A stretch of DNA of 64,000 bases from Enterobacter sp. BIGb0383. Lineage in GTDB: Bacteria > Pseudomonadota > Gammaproteobacteria > Enterobacterales > Enterobacteriaceae. The DNA lies in the NCBI RefSeq assembly GCF_003751845.1, contig NZ_RJKQ01000001.1:310001-374000 (forward strand), in the 5' to 3' direction. A program made the translations under genes and the position numbers. This document shows, piece by piece, positions 7,716-18,776 of this stretch (within the stretch, counting starts at the first letter, position 1; every line of letters starts with the position of its first letter). Under the pieces are notes generated by a model. That model saw only the letters and a list, made by a program, of their open reading frames with translations, ran no database searches and had not been told where the DNA came from.

Positions 7716-7746
7716 TTGACCCTCACGTAACGTAAGGCTCCAGAGT
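7716..7746 (+). promoter_or_regulatory. MerR-type promoter and operator of the TipAS-family regulator
   Basis: TTGACC (-35, 7716-7721) is followed after exactly 19 nt by CAGAGT (weak -10, 7741-7746). A near-perfect dyad, CCTCACGT-A-ACGTAAGG (7721-7737, one mismatch), fills the spacer. An overlong spacer with a dyad between -35 and -10 is the hallmark of MerR-family promoters. CCTCACGT-type arms are typical of multidrug/TipA-class members. It lies 30 nt upstream of the regulator's ATG, so autoregulation is expected. Confidence 0.7.
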
Positions 7747-7776
7747 GACGCCACTGGCAACGGAAAAGGAGCAGCC

Positions 7777-8835
7777 ATGTTAATTCAGGTCGGAGAGCTG
7801 GCGAAGCGGGCGGGGATCACCGTGCGCACGCTGCATCATTATGAACAGACCGGACTGCTGCTGCCCAGCGCCAGAAGTACTGCGGGTTACCGCTTATATA
7901 ATCTCGCGGATGTCCAGCGCCTGCATACGATCCAGGCGCTGGCAAAGGCGGGAATGGAACTGGCCGCAATCAGGGACCTGCTGGCGCAGCAGACCCTGCC
8001 GTTAGGAGAGATCCTCGATGTGCAGATCGCCATGCTGGATAAACAGCTGCGTGCGATCGGTACCTTGCGCTTCCAACTATGCCAGCTTAAAGAGGGGCTA
8101 ACGGCAGGGGATACGCCGGATCTCGAGTCCTGGTTGCAGACTCTGGAGTTAATGAATATGTACGATCGCTGGTTTACGAAAGAAGAGTTGGAGCAGCTGC
8201 CTTTTGCCCTGCAGCGCGAGCCGCTGGCTGAGGTATGGAACGGGCTGCTTACAGAGGTGAATACGCTGATGGCACAGCGCGTTGCCGCTGATGATATACG
8301 AGCGATGAATCTGGCGACCCGCTGGATGGAACGCCTGGAGCAGGATACGGCAGGCAGACCGGAGTTTTTAACCCGTCTGAATGAGATGCACAGCGCCGAA
8401 GCGCAGATGCGGGAGCAGACCGGCATCACTGAAGCGATAACGAACTATATCACCCGGGCGTTTGCCGAGAGCAAGATGGCTATCTGGGACAACTATCTGA
8501 ACCCGCAGGAGATGGCGTTTGCCCGCGTGCACTATTTTGACCGGCTGATGGAGTGGCCGCCGCTGGTGGCGAAGCTGCATCAGGCCTGCCGGGACGGACT
8601 CAGTCCTGCGGATGAAGAGGGACAGGCGCTGGTTGCACACTGGCAGAGGCTTTTTGAATCTTATGCCGGAACCGATCCGCTGACTCACGCTAAATTCCGT
8701 CAGGCGATGCAGGAACATCCGCATTTGCTGAAGGGAACCTGGATGACGCCCGAGGTGCTGCAGTGGCTGCAGCAGGGGATTGGAGAGCGGATGCGAGCGC
8801 GGGCGATCGCATCCGGTCGGTCACAGGTCGGCTAA
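7777..8835 (+). CDS. MerR-family regulator with a TipAS ligand-binding domain
   Basis: The N-terminal winged helix (about residues 1-70) has the MerR signature [20 protein letters not shown], then a dimerisation coiled coil (about 75-125). The long C-terminal part (352 residues in total, about twice the size of simple MerR proteins) ends in a helical domain (about 215-335) like the antibiotic-binding TipAS domain. Such proteins usually sense hydrophobic or drug-like ligands and activate promoters with 19-nt spacers, like the one seen at 7716-7746. A ribosome-binding site AAAAGGAG precedes the ATG. Its 3' end overlaps that of convergent dauA by 15 nt. It stands next to the acetyltransferase-like operon and could regulate it. 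The ligand is unknown. Confidence 0.85.
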   Translation: MLIQVGELAKRAGITVRTLHHYEQTGLLLPSARSTAGYRLYNLADVQRLHTIQALAKAGMELAAIRDLLAQQTLPLGEILDVQIAMLDKQLRAIGTLRFQLCQLKEGLTAGDTPDLESWLQTLELMNMYDRWFTKEELEQLPFALQREPLAEVWNGLLTEVNTLMAQRVAADDIRAMNLATRWMERLEQDTAGRPEFLTRLNEMHSAEAQMREQTGITEAITNYITRAFAESKMAIWDNYLNPQEMAFARVHYFDRLMEWPPLVAKLHQACRDGLSPADEEGQALVAHWQRLFESYAGTDPLTHAKFRQAMQEHPHLLKGTWMTPEVLQWLQQGIGERMRARAIASGRSQVG

Positions 8836-10503
8836 CGCCGCCTCTTTGTTGGGGAAGAAGGCGAGACGGCCCGCAATCGGCTGCACGTTAGCGCGTGCCA
8901 GGGTGCGCAGGGGCTGAAACTCCAGGTTGCTGACTCGCAGTTCACAGCCTTCCGGTAGCTGTTTCACAAAGCGCTGGAAGGCATCAAGGCCACCGGCATC
9001 GAGAACCGGGACCGCATCCCACTTCAGGACCACAATCCGCTTACCGGCGGCGCGTACCGCCAGGTCGCTGAACAGCCCTTCGGCGGCAGCGAAAAACAGC
9101 GGACCAATCACCCGCAGTACCAGCACGTCGTCCGGTACGCTGACGTTAACCGGTGCCAGACGCGTCATGCGCGCGATACGTCGCATAAACAGCAGCGACG
9201 CCAGTACAATCCCGACGCTGATGGCGATCACCATATCAAACAGCACGGTCAGGGACATGCACAGCAGCATCACGATAATGTCGTCTTTCGGTCCGTGCCG
9301 CAGAAGGTCGATCACCTTATGCGCCTCGCTCATATTCCACGCCACCATCAGCAGCAGCGCGGCCATGGCCGAAAGCGGCAGCCAGGAGAGCAGCGGAGCA
9401 AGTACCAGCAGGGCGAGGATGACCAGCAGGGCATGAATGATCGCGGCGACCGGCGACGTGGCACCGGCGCGGACGTTAGCCGCCGAGCGCGCAATAGCGG
9501 CGGTGGCGGTGATCCCGCCGAAGAACGGCGCGATGATATTGCCCATTCCCTGGCCGATCAGCTCGCTATTGGCTTTATGTTTGGTTCCGGTCATCCCGTC
9601 CAGCACCACCGCGCAGAGCAGGGATTCAATGGCACCGAGCATCGCCATAGAAAAAGCGGCGGGCAGCAGGGCGCGCAGACTGTCCCAGCTCAACGTAAAG
9701 CTGGAGCCGGGCATGTCCCAGGGCAGCACCAGCTGCGGCAGAAGCTGCGGGATCCCGTGACCTGTCGTGCCATCGGCCAGCAGATACTGGAAGCGGGAGC
9801 CGATAGTGGCGACCTCGCCTCCGGCAATATTGACGACAACCATGACGGCACAACCGGCCAGCAGGGCGGGCAGATGTCCGGGCAGACGAATGCCAAGGCG
9901 GGGCCAGAGGATCAGCGTCCCGAGCGTCACAATGCCGATAGCGGCATCGCCGATATTCAGCGTCGGCAGCGCCATTGTCAGCGCTGAGACCTTCGCCAGA
10001 TAGTGTTCCGGAACCTGCGCCAGCTCCAGACCGAAAAAGTCCTTCACCTGCATGGTGGCGATAGTGATCCCAATCCCCGAGGTAAAACCGAGGGTCACTG
10101 AGAGGGGGATATACTCAATTAAGCGGCCAAAACGGGCCAGCCCGAACAGGATCAGGAAAACGCCGGACATCAGTGTCGCCACCAGCAGCCCCGCGAGGCC
10201 GAATTGTTGCGAGACGGGATAGAGGATCACCACAAAGGCGGCGGTCGGGCCGGAGACGCTAAAGCGCGAGCCGCCGCTTAGCGCAATCACAATCCCGGCG
10301 ACGGCGGCGGTATAGAGGCCGTACTGCGGGGCAACGCCGCTGCCAATAGCCAGCGCCATCGCCAGTGGAATAGCGATAATGCCGACGGTTATCCCTGCAA
10401 TCAGGTCGCGAGTAAAACGGGCAAGGGTATATTGCTCTTTCCAGCAGGCGTCAATAATGGCGCGGAAAGGCATCACATCAGAAAGACCGGTTAGTTTCAG
10501 CAT
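8821..10503 (-). CDS. dauA: C4-dicarboxylate transporter DauA (SulP/SLC26 family)
   Basis: DauA takes up aerobic C4-dicarboxylates such as succinate at acidic pH in E. coli. The 560-residue protein has the SulP fold: an N-terminal membrane domain of many hydrophobic segments with the family signature near residues 65-90 ([18 protein letters not shown], then SVSGPTAAF), and a cytoplasmic STAS domain from about 450. In that domain [19 protein letters not shown] is the conserved loop. It is transcribed alone, convergent with the MerR gene and 119 nt beyond the end of prs, with the prs terminator in between. Confidence 0.93.
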   Translation of the reverse strand: MLKLTGLSDVMPFRAIIDACWKEQYTLARFTRDLIAGITVGIIAIPLAMALAIGSGVAPQYGLYTAAVAGIVIALSGGSRFSVSGPTAAFVVILYPVSQQFGLAGLLVATLMSGVFLILFGLARFGRLIEYIPLSVTLGFTSGIGITIATMQVKDFFGLELAQVPEHYLAKVSALTMALPTLNIGDAAIGIVTLGTLILWPRLGIRLPGHLPALLAGCAVMVVVNIAGGEVATIGSRFQYLLADGTTGHGIPQLLPQLVLPWDMPGSSFTLSWDSLRALLPAAFSMAMLGAIESLLCAVVLDGMTGTKHKANSELIGQGMGNIIAPFFGGITATAAIARSAANVRAGATSPVAAIIHALLVILALLVLAPLLSWLPLSAMAALLLMVAWNMSEAHKVIDLLRHGPKDDIIVMLLCMSLTVLFDMVIAISVGIVLASLLFMRRIARMTRLAPVNVSVPDDVLVLRVIGPLFFAAAEGLFSDLAVRAAGKRIVVLKWDAVPVLDAGGLDAFQRFVKQLPEGCELRVSNLEFQPLRTLARANVQPIAGRLAFFPNKEAALADL

Positions 10504-10586
10504 AATGTTTCATCCGTGAGAGCATCATCTGTCATCTCAATGGCAGGTGATGAAACATAAATCATACAAATATATTCAGCGATAAA

Positions 10587-10608
10587 AAAACCCGCCGAAG
10601 CGGGTTTT
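10587..10608 (-). terminator. Terminator of prs
   Basis: The stem AAAACCCGC / GCGGGTTTT with a CGAA tetraloop is followed on the minus strand by a run of seven T residues. It begins 15 nt after the prs stop codon, between prs and dauA, which is in the same direction. Confidence 0.85.
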
Positions 10609-10622
10609 CGTGCCGGGCTCGA

Positions 10623-11693
<1,071 letters not shown>

Positions 11694-11721
11694 TCACCGG
11701 AGCTCAGCTTCCCCGGATTAC

Positions 11722-12573
11722 TCAGAGAGTGGCCTGCTTTAGCGGCGAGAGGTTTACACCTCGCGCAATAAAACCGTGCAGCCATTCCGGGGCTTGCTCC
11801 AGCACCTGACGAGCAGCGGATTCGCTGTCAAATTCAGCAAAAAGACAGGCTCCTGTGCCAGTCAGGCGTGACGGCGCGTATTCTAACAGCCAGGAAAGCG
11901 CCGCATCAACCTCGCGAAAACGTTTTCTTGCGATAACCTCGCAATCATTGCTGAATTCACATTTTAGTAACGTTTCAATTGACCTGATCGGGGTATTTCT
12001 GGGCAGGTCGGGATCCTGGAATATCAGCGGGGTCGGAATACTGACCCCGGGATGCACCACCAGATACCATTTTTCCTGCGGGGAAACCGGGGTCAGGATC
12101 TCACCAACGCCTTCGGCAAAGGCCGCGTGCCCGCGAACAAACACCGGCACATCCGCCCCAAGCGTCAGGCCGATAGTCGCCAGCTCGTCTTCCGTAAGAT
12201 TGCAGCCCCAAAGCTGATTCAGGGCCACCAGGGTGGTGGCCGCATTGGATGACCCGCCGCCAAGACCGCCTCCCATTGGCAGACGCTTTTCCACGCCGAT
12301 ATCGGCACCGCTGCCGGCGGGCAGGCGACCGCTTGCCTGCGCGGCCTGCATCAGTTTACGGGCGGCGCGGATAATCAGGTTATCCTCATCCGCCACGCCT
12401 TCGATGGGCGTCAGCAGACGCAGCTGGCCGTCCTGACGCGGCGTAATAGAAAGGGTGTCGCCGTAATCGAGAAACTGAAACAGGGTCTGCAGATTATGGT
12501 AACCGTCGGCGCGGCGACCGGTAATATACAAAAACAGGTTCAGCTTTGCCGGTGAGGGCCAGTGGGTAATCAT
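11722..12573 (-). CDS. ispE: 4-diphosphocytidyl-2-C-methyl-D-erythritol kinase
   Basis: IspE is the fourth enzyme of the methylerythritol phosphate route to isoprenoids and phosphorylates CDP-ME. The 283-residue protein is a GHMP kinase. It starts [20 protein letters not shown] with the substrate-binding Lys, and the glycine-rich ATP loop [16 protein letters not shown] is near residue 95. A C-terminal GTGACLF-type motif lies near residue 240. Its start overlaps the end of lolB by 4 nt (ATGA), showing translational coupling. A palindrome inside the gene at 11914-11929 matches the prs PurR operator. Confidence 0.96.
   Translation of the reverse strand: MITHWPSPAKLNLFLYITGRRADGYHNLQTLFQFLDYGDTLSITPRQDGQLRLLTPIEGVADEDNLIIRAARKLMQAAQASGRLPAGSGADIGVEKRLPMGGGLGGGSSNAATTLVALNQLWGCNLTEDELATIGLTLGADVPVFVRGHAAFAEGVGEILTPVSPQEKWYLVVHPGVSIPTPLIFQDPDLPRNTPIRSIETLLKCEFSNDCEVIARKRFREVDAALSWLLEYAPSRLTGTGACLFAEFDSESAARQVLEQAPEWLHGFIARGVNLSPLKQATL
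11914..11929. promoter_or_regulatory. PurR operator for prs, located inside ispE
   Basis: The minus-strand sequence AAGAAAACGTTTTCGC centres on the palindrome GAAAACGTTTTC. It agrees with my recollection of the E. coli prs PurR operator, which likewise lies far upstream of prs within the preceding gene. It is about 345 nt upstream of the prs start codon. It matches the PurR consensus ACGCAAACGTTTGCGT at 12 of 16 positions. Confidence 0.6.
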
Positions 12574-13181
12574 TTGACGATCCAGTTGTCCATTTTCAGC
12601 TTGATGCGCTGGCTGCCTTCTTTCAGCTCCATGCTGGAAGGGAGGGCCGGGGTCGTTTTACTGTCATAGCCGCCGTAGGTCACCGTCCAGTTTTTACCGT
12701 CCTGGGCATAGCGAATTTCGCTCAGGCGATATTGATCATCCAGCTTATAGTCGGTGGCGTCGCCCGGCAGGCCGAGGATCCACTGGCGCAGGCTGTTAAG
12801 CGGAATCGGCATCCCGGTCAGCTTGCCAAGCATCTCTTCGGCGTCCTCAGCGGTATAACGCTGGCCTTTATTATCGATCAGCACCGCTGCGCCCGGTTCG
12901 GCGTTCAGCTCCAGCTCGGTACTGCCGAGCGGGTTGGTCAGCAGCAGGCGATAGCGATCGGCGCCGGTTTGCTGCCAGAAGAAGCGGGCATAGACCTTCT
13001 GCTCATCGGATAAAAACGCAAAGGCTCCACGGGTCTGGTATTGAGTGAGGTTGCGCACGTCCTGTTGATGCTGGCGCCACTGCGGCGCATCGGGGCTTTT
13101 GCCCGGGCCTTTAGGCGCGTTCAGGGTACAGGCGGTCAGGATCAGGCTGGCCAGCGGCAGCAGGCGAATCAATCGGGTCAT
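12570..13181 (-). CDS. lolB: Outer-membrane lipoprotein localisation protein LolB
   Basis: LolB is the outer-membrane receptor that accepts lipoproteins from LolA and inserts them into the outer membrane. The protein is itself a lipoprotein: the signal peptide ends in the lipobox LTAC with the acylated Cys18. The 203-residue length and conserved blocks ([21 protein letters not shown] near the N-terminus of the mature part, and a central [10 protein letters not shown] segment) fit the family. It is the first gene of lolB-ispE-prs and is divergent from hemA, with a 199-nt shared upstream region. Confidence 0.95.
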   Translation of the reverse strand: MTRLIRLLPLASLILTACTLNAPKGPGKSPDAPQWRQHQQDVRNLTQYQTRGAFAFLSDEQKVYARFFWQQTGADRYRLLLTNPLGSTELELNAEPGAAVLIDNKGQRYTAEDAEEMLGKLTGMPIPLNSLRQWILGLPGDATDYKLDDQYRLSEIRYAQDGKNWTVTYGGYDSKTTPALPSSMELKEGSQRIKLKMDNWIVK

Positions 13182-13380
13182 AGTGATGACAAATCCTTGA
13201 TAGGTAAGACGGGCTTAGCTGTAATGCTAGCCGCCTGCGGCAGTGGCGTCTACGGTCAAATTATCCTGGATCAAAAAACACCTGGTACTCCAAAAGGGGG
13301 CATTCTCTTTTATTGCACCATCCCATCCTGTATGATGCGCTCAGACTAACCTTATCAACGCTGGTACTATTCCCGCACTC

Positions 13381-14637
13381 ATGACCCTTTTAGCGCTTGG
13401 CATCAACCATAAAACGGCTCCCGTTTCCCTGCGAGAACGCGTTGCGTTTGCGCCGGAAACTCTCGACCGTGCGCTTGAAAGCCTGCTTGACCAGCCCATG
13501 GTGCAGGGCGGCGTGGTCCTGTCGACCTGTAACCGTACCGAGCTCTATCTCAGCGTTGAGCAGCAGGATAATATCCATGATGGTCTGATCCGCTGGCTGT
13601 GCGATTACCACAACCTGAAAGAAGACGAGCTGCGCAACAGCCTGTACTGGCATCAGGATAACGACGCCGTCAGCCACCTGATGCGCGTCGCCAGCGGCCT
13701 GGATTCGTTGGTTCTGGGTGAGCCGCAGATCCTCGGCCAGGTGAAAAAAGCCTTTGCCGATTCCCAGCGCGGCCATCTTAAAGCCAGCGAGCTGGAGCGT
13801 CTGTTCCAGAAATCCTTCTCCGTTGCCAAACGCGTGCGTACTGAAACCGATATCGGAGCCAGTGCGGTATCCGTGGCCTTTGCGGCCTGCACCCTGGCAC
13901 GGCAGATCTTTGAATCTCTTTCCACGGTGACCGTCCTGCTGGTCGGTGCCGGGGAGACTATCGAACTGGTGGCGCGTCATCTGCGCCAGCATAGCGTGCG
14001 CAAAATGATCATTGCCAACCGTACCCGCGAACGCGCCCAGCTGCTGGCCGATGAGGTCGGTGCGGAAGTGATCGCCCTGAGCGATGTCGATGCGCGTCTG
14101 CAGGAGGCTGACATTATTATCAGTTCAACCGCCAGCCCGCTGCCGATCATCGGCAAAGGGATGGTCGAACGGGCGCTGAAGGCCCGTCGCAACCAGCCGA
14201 TGCTGCTGGTGGATATCGCCGTGCCGCGTGACGTGGAGCCGGACGTGGGTAAACTCGCCAACGCCTATCTCTACAGCGTTGACGATCTGCAAAGCATCAT
14301 TTCGCACAATCTGGCGCAGCGTAAAGCGGCGGCCGTTGAAGCCGAAACCATTGTTGCCCAGGAAACCAGCGAGTTTATGGCCTGGCTGCGCGCGCAAAGC
14401 GTCAGCGAAACCATCCGCGAATACCGTGGACAGGCAGAGCAAACCCGCGATGAACTCACAGCCAAAGCGCTTGCTGCCCTTGCTCAGGGTGGCGATCCGC
14501 AAGTCATTATGCGGGATCTGGCCAGGTCACTGACCAACAAACTGATCCACGCACCAACCAAATCACTCCAGCAGGCAGCCCGTAACGGGGATGATGAACG
14601 CCTGGATATTCTGCGCAACAGCCTCGGGCTGGAATAG
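13381..14637 (+). CDS. hemA: Glutamyl-tRNA reductase
   Basis: This enzyme catalyses the first committed step of tetrapyrrole synthesis, reducing Glu-tRNA to glutamate-1-semialdehyde with NADPH. It has 418 residues, the E. coli length. The N-terminal catalytic domain starts [20 protein letters not shown] and contains the nucleophile Cys at about residue 50 in STCNRTELY. The NADPH domain has [14 protein letters not shown] near residue 190, and a helical dimerisation domain closes the protein. The basic N-terminal KT residues that make HemA a substrate of Lon/ClpAP in enteric bacteria are present. It heads the hemA-prfA-prmC-sirB2-sirB1-kdsA series, as in E. coli. Confidence 0.98.
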   Translation: MTLLALGINHKTAPVSLRERVAFAPETLDRALESLLDQPMVQGGVVLSTCNRTELYLSVEQQDNIHDGLIRWLCDYHNLKEDELRNSLYWHQDNDAVSHLMRVASGLDSLVLGEPQILGQVKKAFADSQRGHLKASELERLFQKSFSVAKRVRTETDIGASAVSVAFAACTLARQIFESLSTVTVLLVGAGETIELVARHLRQHSVRKMIIANRTRERAQLLADEVGAEVIALSDVDARLQEADIIISSTASPLPIIGKGMVERALKARRNQPMLLVDIAVPRDVEPDVGKLANAYLYSVDDLQSIISHNLAQRKAAAVEAETIVAQETSEFMAWLRAQSVSETIREYRGQAEQTRDELTAKALAALAQGGDPQVIMRDLARSLTNKLIHAPTKSLQQAARNGDDERLDILRNSLGLE

Positions 14638-14677
14638 CGCACCACCATATTTTTATTATTAGGGTGCATTTACGCCT

Positions 14678-15760
14678 ATGAAGCCTTCTATTGTTGCCAA
14701 ACTGGAAGCTCTGTATGAGCGCCACGAAGAAGTCCAGGCGCTGCTTGGCGATGCCGGTACTATTGCTGACCAGGACCGCTTTCGTGCGCTGTCCCGTGAA
14801 TACGCACAGCTGAGCGATGTGTCACGCTGTTTTACCGACTGGCGACAGATTCAGGACGATATTGAAACCGCGCAGATGATGCTCGACGATCCGGAAATGC
14901 GCGAGATGGCGCAGGAAGAGCTGCGCGACGCAAAAGAGAAGGGCGAGCTGCTGGAACAGCAGCTGCAGGTTCTGCTGCTGCCGAAAGATGCAGATGATGA
15001 ACGCAACGCCTTTGTCGAAGTTCGCGCCGGAACCGGCGGCGACGAAGCGGCGCTGTTTGCCGGAGATCTGTTCCGCATGTACAGCCGCTATGCCGAATCG
15101 CGCCGCTGGCGGGTCGAGATAATGAGCGCCAACGAAGGCGAACACGGTGGCTATAAAGAAGTGATCGCCAAAATCAGCGGTGAAGGCGTTCATGGCCGTC
15201 TGAAGTTTGAGTCCGGCGGTCATCGCGTTCAGCGCGTCCCGGCGACTGAATCTCAGGGCCGTATCCACACTTCCGCCTGTACCGTGGCGGTTATGCCGGA
15301 GCTGCCGGAAGCCGAAATGCCGGATATCAACCCGGCGGACCTGCGCATCGATACCTTCCGCTCCTCGGGTGCGGGCGGTCAGCACGTTAACACCACCGAC
15401 TCCGCAATCCGTATTACCCACCTGCCGACCGGCATCGTGGTCGAGTGCCAGGACGAACGTTCCCAGCACAAAAACAAAGCCAAAGCGCTGTCGGTGCTCG
15501 GGGCGCGTATTCGCGCTGCCGAAGTGGCGAAGCGTCAGCAGGCGGAAGCATCAACCCGCCGTAACCTGCTTGGCACGGGCGATCGCAGCGACCGTAACCG
15601 CACCTACAACTTCCCGCAGGGAAGGGTGACCGATCACCGCATTAACCTGACCCTCTACCGTCTGGACGAGGTGATGGAAGGCAAACTGGATATGCTGATC
15701 GAACCGATTGTCCAGGAATACCAGGCCGATCAGCTGGCGGCCCTGGCCGAGCAGGATTGA
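14678..15760 (+). CDS. prfA: Peptide chain release factor 1
   Basis: RF1 reads UAA and UAG stop codons and triggers peptidyl-tRNA hydrolysis. The 360-residue protein has the codon-recognition PAT-type tripeptide within [10 protein letters not shown] near residue 187. The catalytic GGQ lies in [14 protein letters not shown] near residue 234, and its Gln is methylated by PrmC, the next gene. It starts 40 nt after hemA. Its stop codon overlaps the prmC start (TGATG). Confidence 0.98.
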   Translation: MKPSIVAKLEALYERHEEVQALLGDAGTIADQDRFRALSREYAQLSDVSRCFTDWRQIQDDIETAQMMLDDPEMREMAQEELRDAKEKGELLEQQLQVLLLPKDADDERNAFVEVRAGTGGDEAALFAGDLFRMYSRYAESRRWRVEIMSANEGEHGGYKEVIAKISGEGVHGRLKFESGGHRVQRVPATESQGRIHTSACTVAVMPELPEAEMPDINPADLRIDTFRSSGAGGQHVNTTDSAIRITHLPTGIVVECQDERSQHKNKAKALSVLGARIRAAEVAKRQQAEASTRRNLLGTGDRSDRNRTYNFPQGRVTDHRINLTLYRLDEVMEGKLDMLIEPIVQEYQADQLAALAEQD

Positions 15761-16605
15761 TGGAATACCAGCAGTGGCTGCGCCAGACGATTGTTCGCCT
15801 GCATGAAAGCGACAGCCCGCGGCGCGATGCTGAAATTCTGCTGGGCTTTGTCACCGGGAAGGCGCGAACCTTTATTCTCGCCTTCGGTGAAACCCTGCTT
15901 TTGCCTGAGCAGCAAACGCAGCTCGATACGCTGCTGGCCCGCCGCGAGCGCGGAGAGCCGGTGGCGCATCTTGTCGGGATGCGTGAATTCTGGTCCCTGC
16001 CGCTGTTTGTCTCTCCGGCTACTCTGATCCCGCGTCCTGATACGGAATGCCTGGTCGAACAGGCGCTGGCGCGTTTGACCGATACGTCCTGCGCGATCCT
16101 CGATCTCGGCACCGGCACCGGTGCGATTGCCCTGGCCCTCGCCAGCGAGCGGCCTGATTGCCAGGTCACCGCCGTAGACCGGGTGGCGGATGCCGTGGCG
16201 CTGGCCCGGTGTAATGCCGAGGCGCTGGCTATCGGCAATATCTGCATCGAACAGAGCGACTGGTTTTCCGCTCTGCACGGGCAGCGCTTTAGCCTGATTG
16301 TCAGCAATCCTCCCTATATCGACGAACAGGATCCCCATTTAGCCCAGGGCGACGTGCGTTTTGAGCCGAAAAGCGCCCTGGTTGCCGCCGACAGCGGCCT
16401 GGCCGATTTGGCGCATATCATCCGCGAAGGGCGTGATTATCTGCTGCCAGGCGGCGTGATGCTGCTGGAGCACGGCTGGCAACAGGGCGAAGCCGTCCGG
16501 GCACTCTTTACCCGCGAAGGCTACATCCGCGTGGAAACCTGCGTCGATTATGGCGGCAATGACCGCGTGACCCTTGGGTGGTTGCCTGCACAGGAGAGTG
16601 CATAA
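15760..16605 (+). CDS. prmC: Release-factor glutamine N5-methyltransferase
   Basis: PrmC methylates the Gln of the GGQ motif in RF1 and RF2 using S-adenosylmethionine. I use the ATG at 15760, which overlaps the prfA stop by one base and gives 281 residues. An in-frame TTG one codon earlier is less likely. The SAM-binding loop is LDLGTGTGAIALAL near residue 113, and the catalytic NPPY is in VSNPPYIDEQD near residue 183. Its location directly behind its substrate gene supports the assignment. The stop codon overlaps the sirB2 start (TAATG). Confidence 0.97.
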   Translation: MEYQQWLRQTIVRLHESDSPRRDAEILLGFVTGKARTFILAFGETLLLPEQQTQLDTLLARRERGEPVAHLVGMREFWSLPLFVSPATLIPRPDTECLVEQALARLTDTSCAILDLGTGTGAIALALASERPDCQVTAVDRVADAVALARCNAEALAIGNICIEQSDWFSALHGQRFSLIVSNPPYIDEQDPHLAQGDVRFEPKSALVAADSGLADLAHIIREGRDYLLPGGVMLLEHGWQQGEAVRALFTREGYIRVETCVDYGGNDRVTLGWLPAQESA

Positions 16606-16994
16606 TGCTTTTTCGTGCGCTGATTTATACCCATATCGCCTGCGTGGTGCTGACCATCACCCTGTTTATCGTGCGTTACTGGTGGCGCTATACCGGTAAT
16701 CCGCGTGCGCAGGCGGGATGGGCACGACGTTTGCCGCATATGGTTGATACGCTGCTGCTGCTCAGCGGCGTGGGGTTAATGTGGGTTTCCCAAAACTTCC
16801 CGTTTACAGAGCACGGTACGTGGCTGACGGAAAAGCTGTTTGGCGTTATTATCTACATCGTTTTAGGATTTTTTGCGCTGGGACATCGTGTCCGGCGCAG
16901 CCAGCAGGCAGGTTTTATTGCCTTTATGCTGGGGCTGGTGGTGCTGTATATCATCATCAAACTGGCCATAACACATATACCGTTACTGGGGTAA
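16605..16994 (+). CDS. sirB2: SirB2 family inner membrane protein
   Basis: This 129-residue protein has four hydrophobic segments, at about residues 5-25, 42-60, 70-95 and 105-125. It matches E. coli YchQ/SirB2. The ATG at 16605 overlaps the prmC stop codon by one base, the normal start in this operon. SirB2 was named in Salmonella for an effect on invasion gene expression through sirB1-sirB2, but its biochemical role is not known. Confidence 0.93.
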   Translation: MLFRALIYTHIACVVLTITLFIVRYWWRYTGNPRAQAGWARRLPHMVDTLLLLSGVGLMWVSQNFPFTEHGTWLTEKLFGVIIYIVLGFFALGHRVRRSQQAGFIAFMLGLVVLYIIIKLAITHIPLLG

Positions 16995-16997
16995 GTC

Positions 16998-17807
16998 ATG
17001 AGGTCGTTAGCCAATTTCGAGTTTAACAAAGCGCCGCTGTGCGAAGGAATGGTTCTGGTTTCCGAACTGATCCGCGAAGATTTCCCGGCGCAACGCGTGT
17101 ATGACGAACTGGAACAGCTGGTTCGCCTCGCGCGGGAAGAAATTTGCCAGGCGTCGTCCCCGGATACTCAGATGGAAGCGTTGCTTGAGCTGTTCTACGG
17201 TGAATGGGGTTTTAAAGATAAGCGCGGCGTGTATCGCCTGTCCGATGCCCTGTGGCTCGATCAGGTGCTGAAAAACCGTGAGGGCAGCGCTGTCTCTCTC
17301 GGCGCGATCCTGCTGTGGGTCGCCCATCGCCTGGATATTATGCTGGTGCCGGTGATTTTCCCCACCCAGCTGATCCTGCGCACCGAGTCTGAAGAGGGCG
17401 AGCTGTGGCTGATCAATCCGTTTAACGGTGATACCCTGGATGAACATACCCTTGAGGTCTGGCTGAAGGGGAATATCAGCCCGGTGGCCGAGCTGTTTAA
17501 TGAGGATCTCGACGAGGCGGATAACGCCGAGGTGATCCGCAAGCTGCTCGACACCCTGAAATCGTCGCTGATGGAAGAGCGGCAGATGGAGCTGGCCCTG
17601 CGCGCCAGCGAAGCGCTGCTGCAGTTTAATCCTGAAGACCCGTATGAGATCCGCGACCGCGGGCTGATTTATGCCCAGCTGGAGTGTGACCACGTGGCGC
17701 TGACTGATTTAAGCTACTTTGTTGAACAGTGCCCGGAAGATCCGATCAGCGAGATGATCCGGGCGCAAATCAACTCGATTTCGCATAAACATACTACGTT
17801 GCATTAA
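16998..17807 (+). CDS. sirB1: SirB1 family protein (transglutaminase-like/TPR)
   Basis: This 269-residue soluble protein matches E. coli YchA/SirB1. The N-terminal two thirds form the SirB1/transglutaminase-like domain (about residues 40-180, containing AILLWVAHRLDIMLVPVIFP). The C-terminal third (about 190-260) has tetratricopeptide-like helices (ALRASEALLQFNPEDPYEIR). The family has no established enzymatic activity. It starts 3 nt after sirB2 and precedes kdsA by 35 nt in the same operon. Confidence 0.93.
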   Translation: MRSLANFEFNKAPLCEGMVLVSELIREDFPAQRVYDELEQLVRLAREEICQASSPDTQMEALLELFYGEWGFKDKRGVYRLSDALWLDQVLKNREGSAVSLGAILLWVAHRLDIMLVPVIFPTQLILRTESEEGELWLINPFNGDTLDEHTLEVWLKGNISPVAELFNEDLDEADNAEVIRKLLDTLKSSLMEERQMELALRASEALLQFNPEDPYEIRDRGLIYAQLECDHVALTDLSYFVEQCPEDPISEMIRAQINSISHKHTTLH

Positions 17808-17833
17808 TCCGATTCAAATCTGAACCCTGATAA

Positions 17834-18697
<864 letters not shown>

Positions 18698-18723
18698 TCA
18701 CGCGTAAGGTTGGACCAGAAAGG

Positions 18724-18755
18724 AAAATCCCCCGCTGATGAAGTCGGGGGATTTT
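18724..18755 (+). terminator. Terminator between kdsA and pykA
   Basis: The stem AAAATCCCCC / GGGGGATTTT is extended by a closing C-G pair in the loop and followed by seven T residues. It lies 26 nt after the kdsA stop. The A-run on the left arm means it can also end transcription of convergent pykA. Confidence 0.9.
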
Positions 18756-18776
18756 TTTACCCGTAGCGTACCGTTC

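Noticed and set aside
9295-9987. A 230-codon open frame antisense to dauA
   Set aside because: It is low-complexity (Gln/Arg/Gly-rich) and overlaps the conserved membrane domain of dauA on the other strand.
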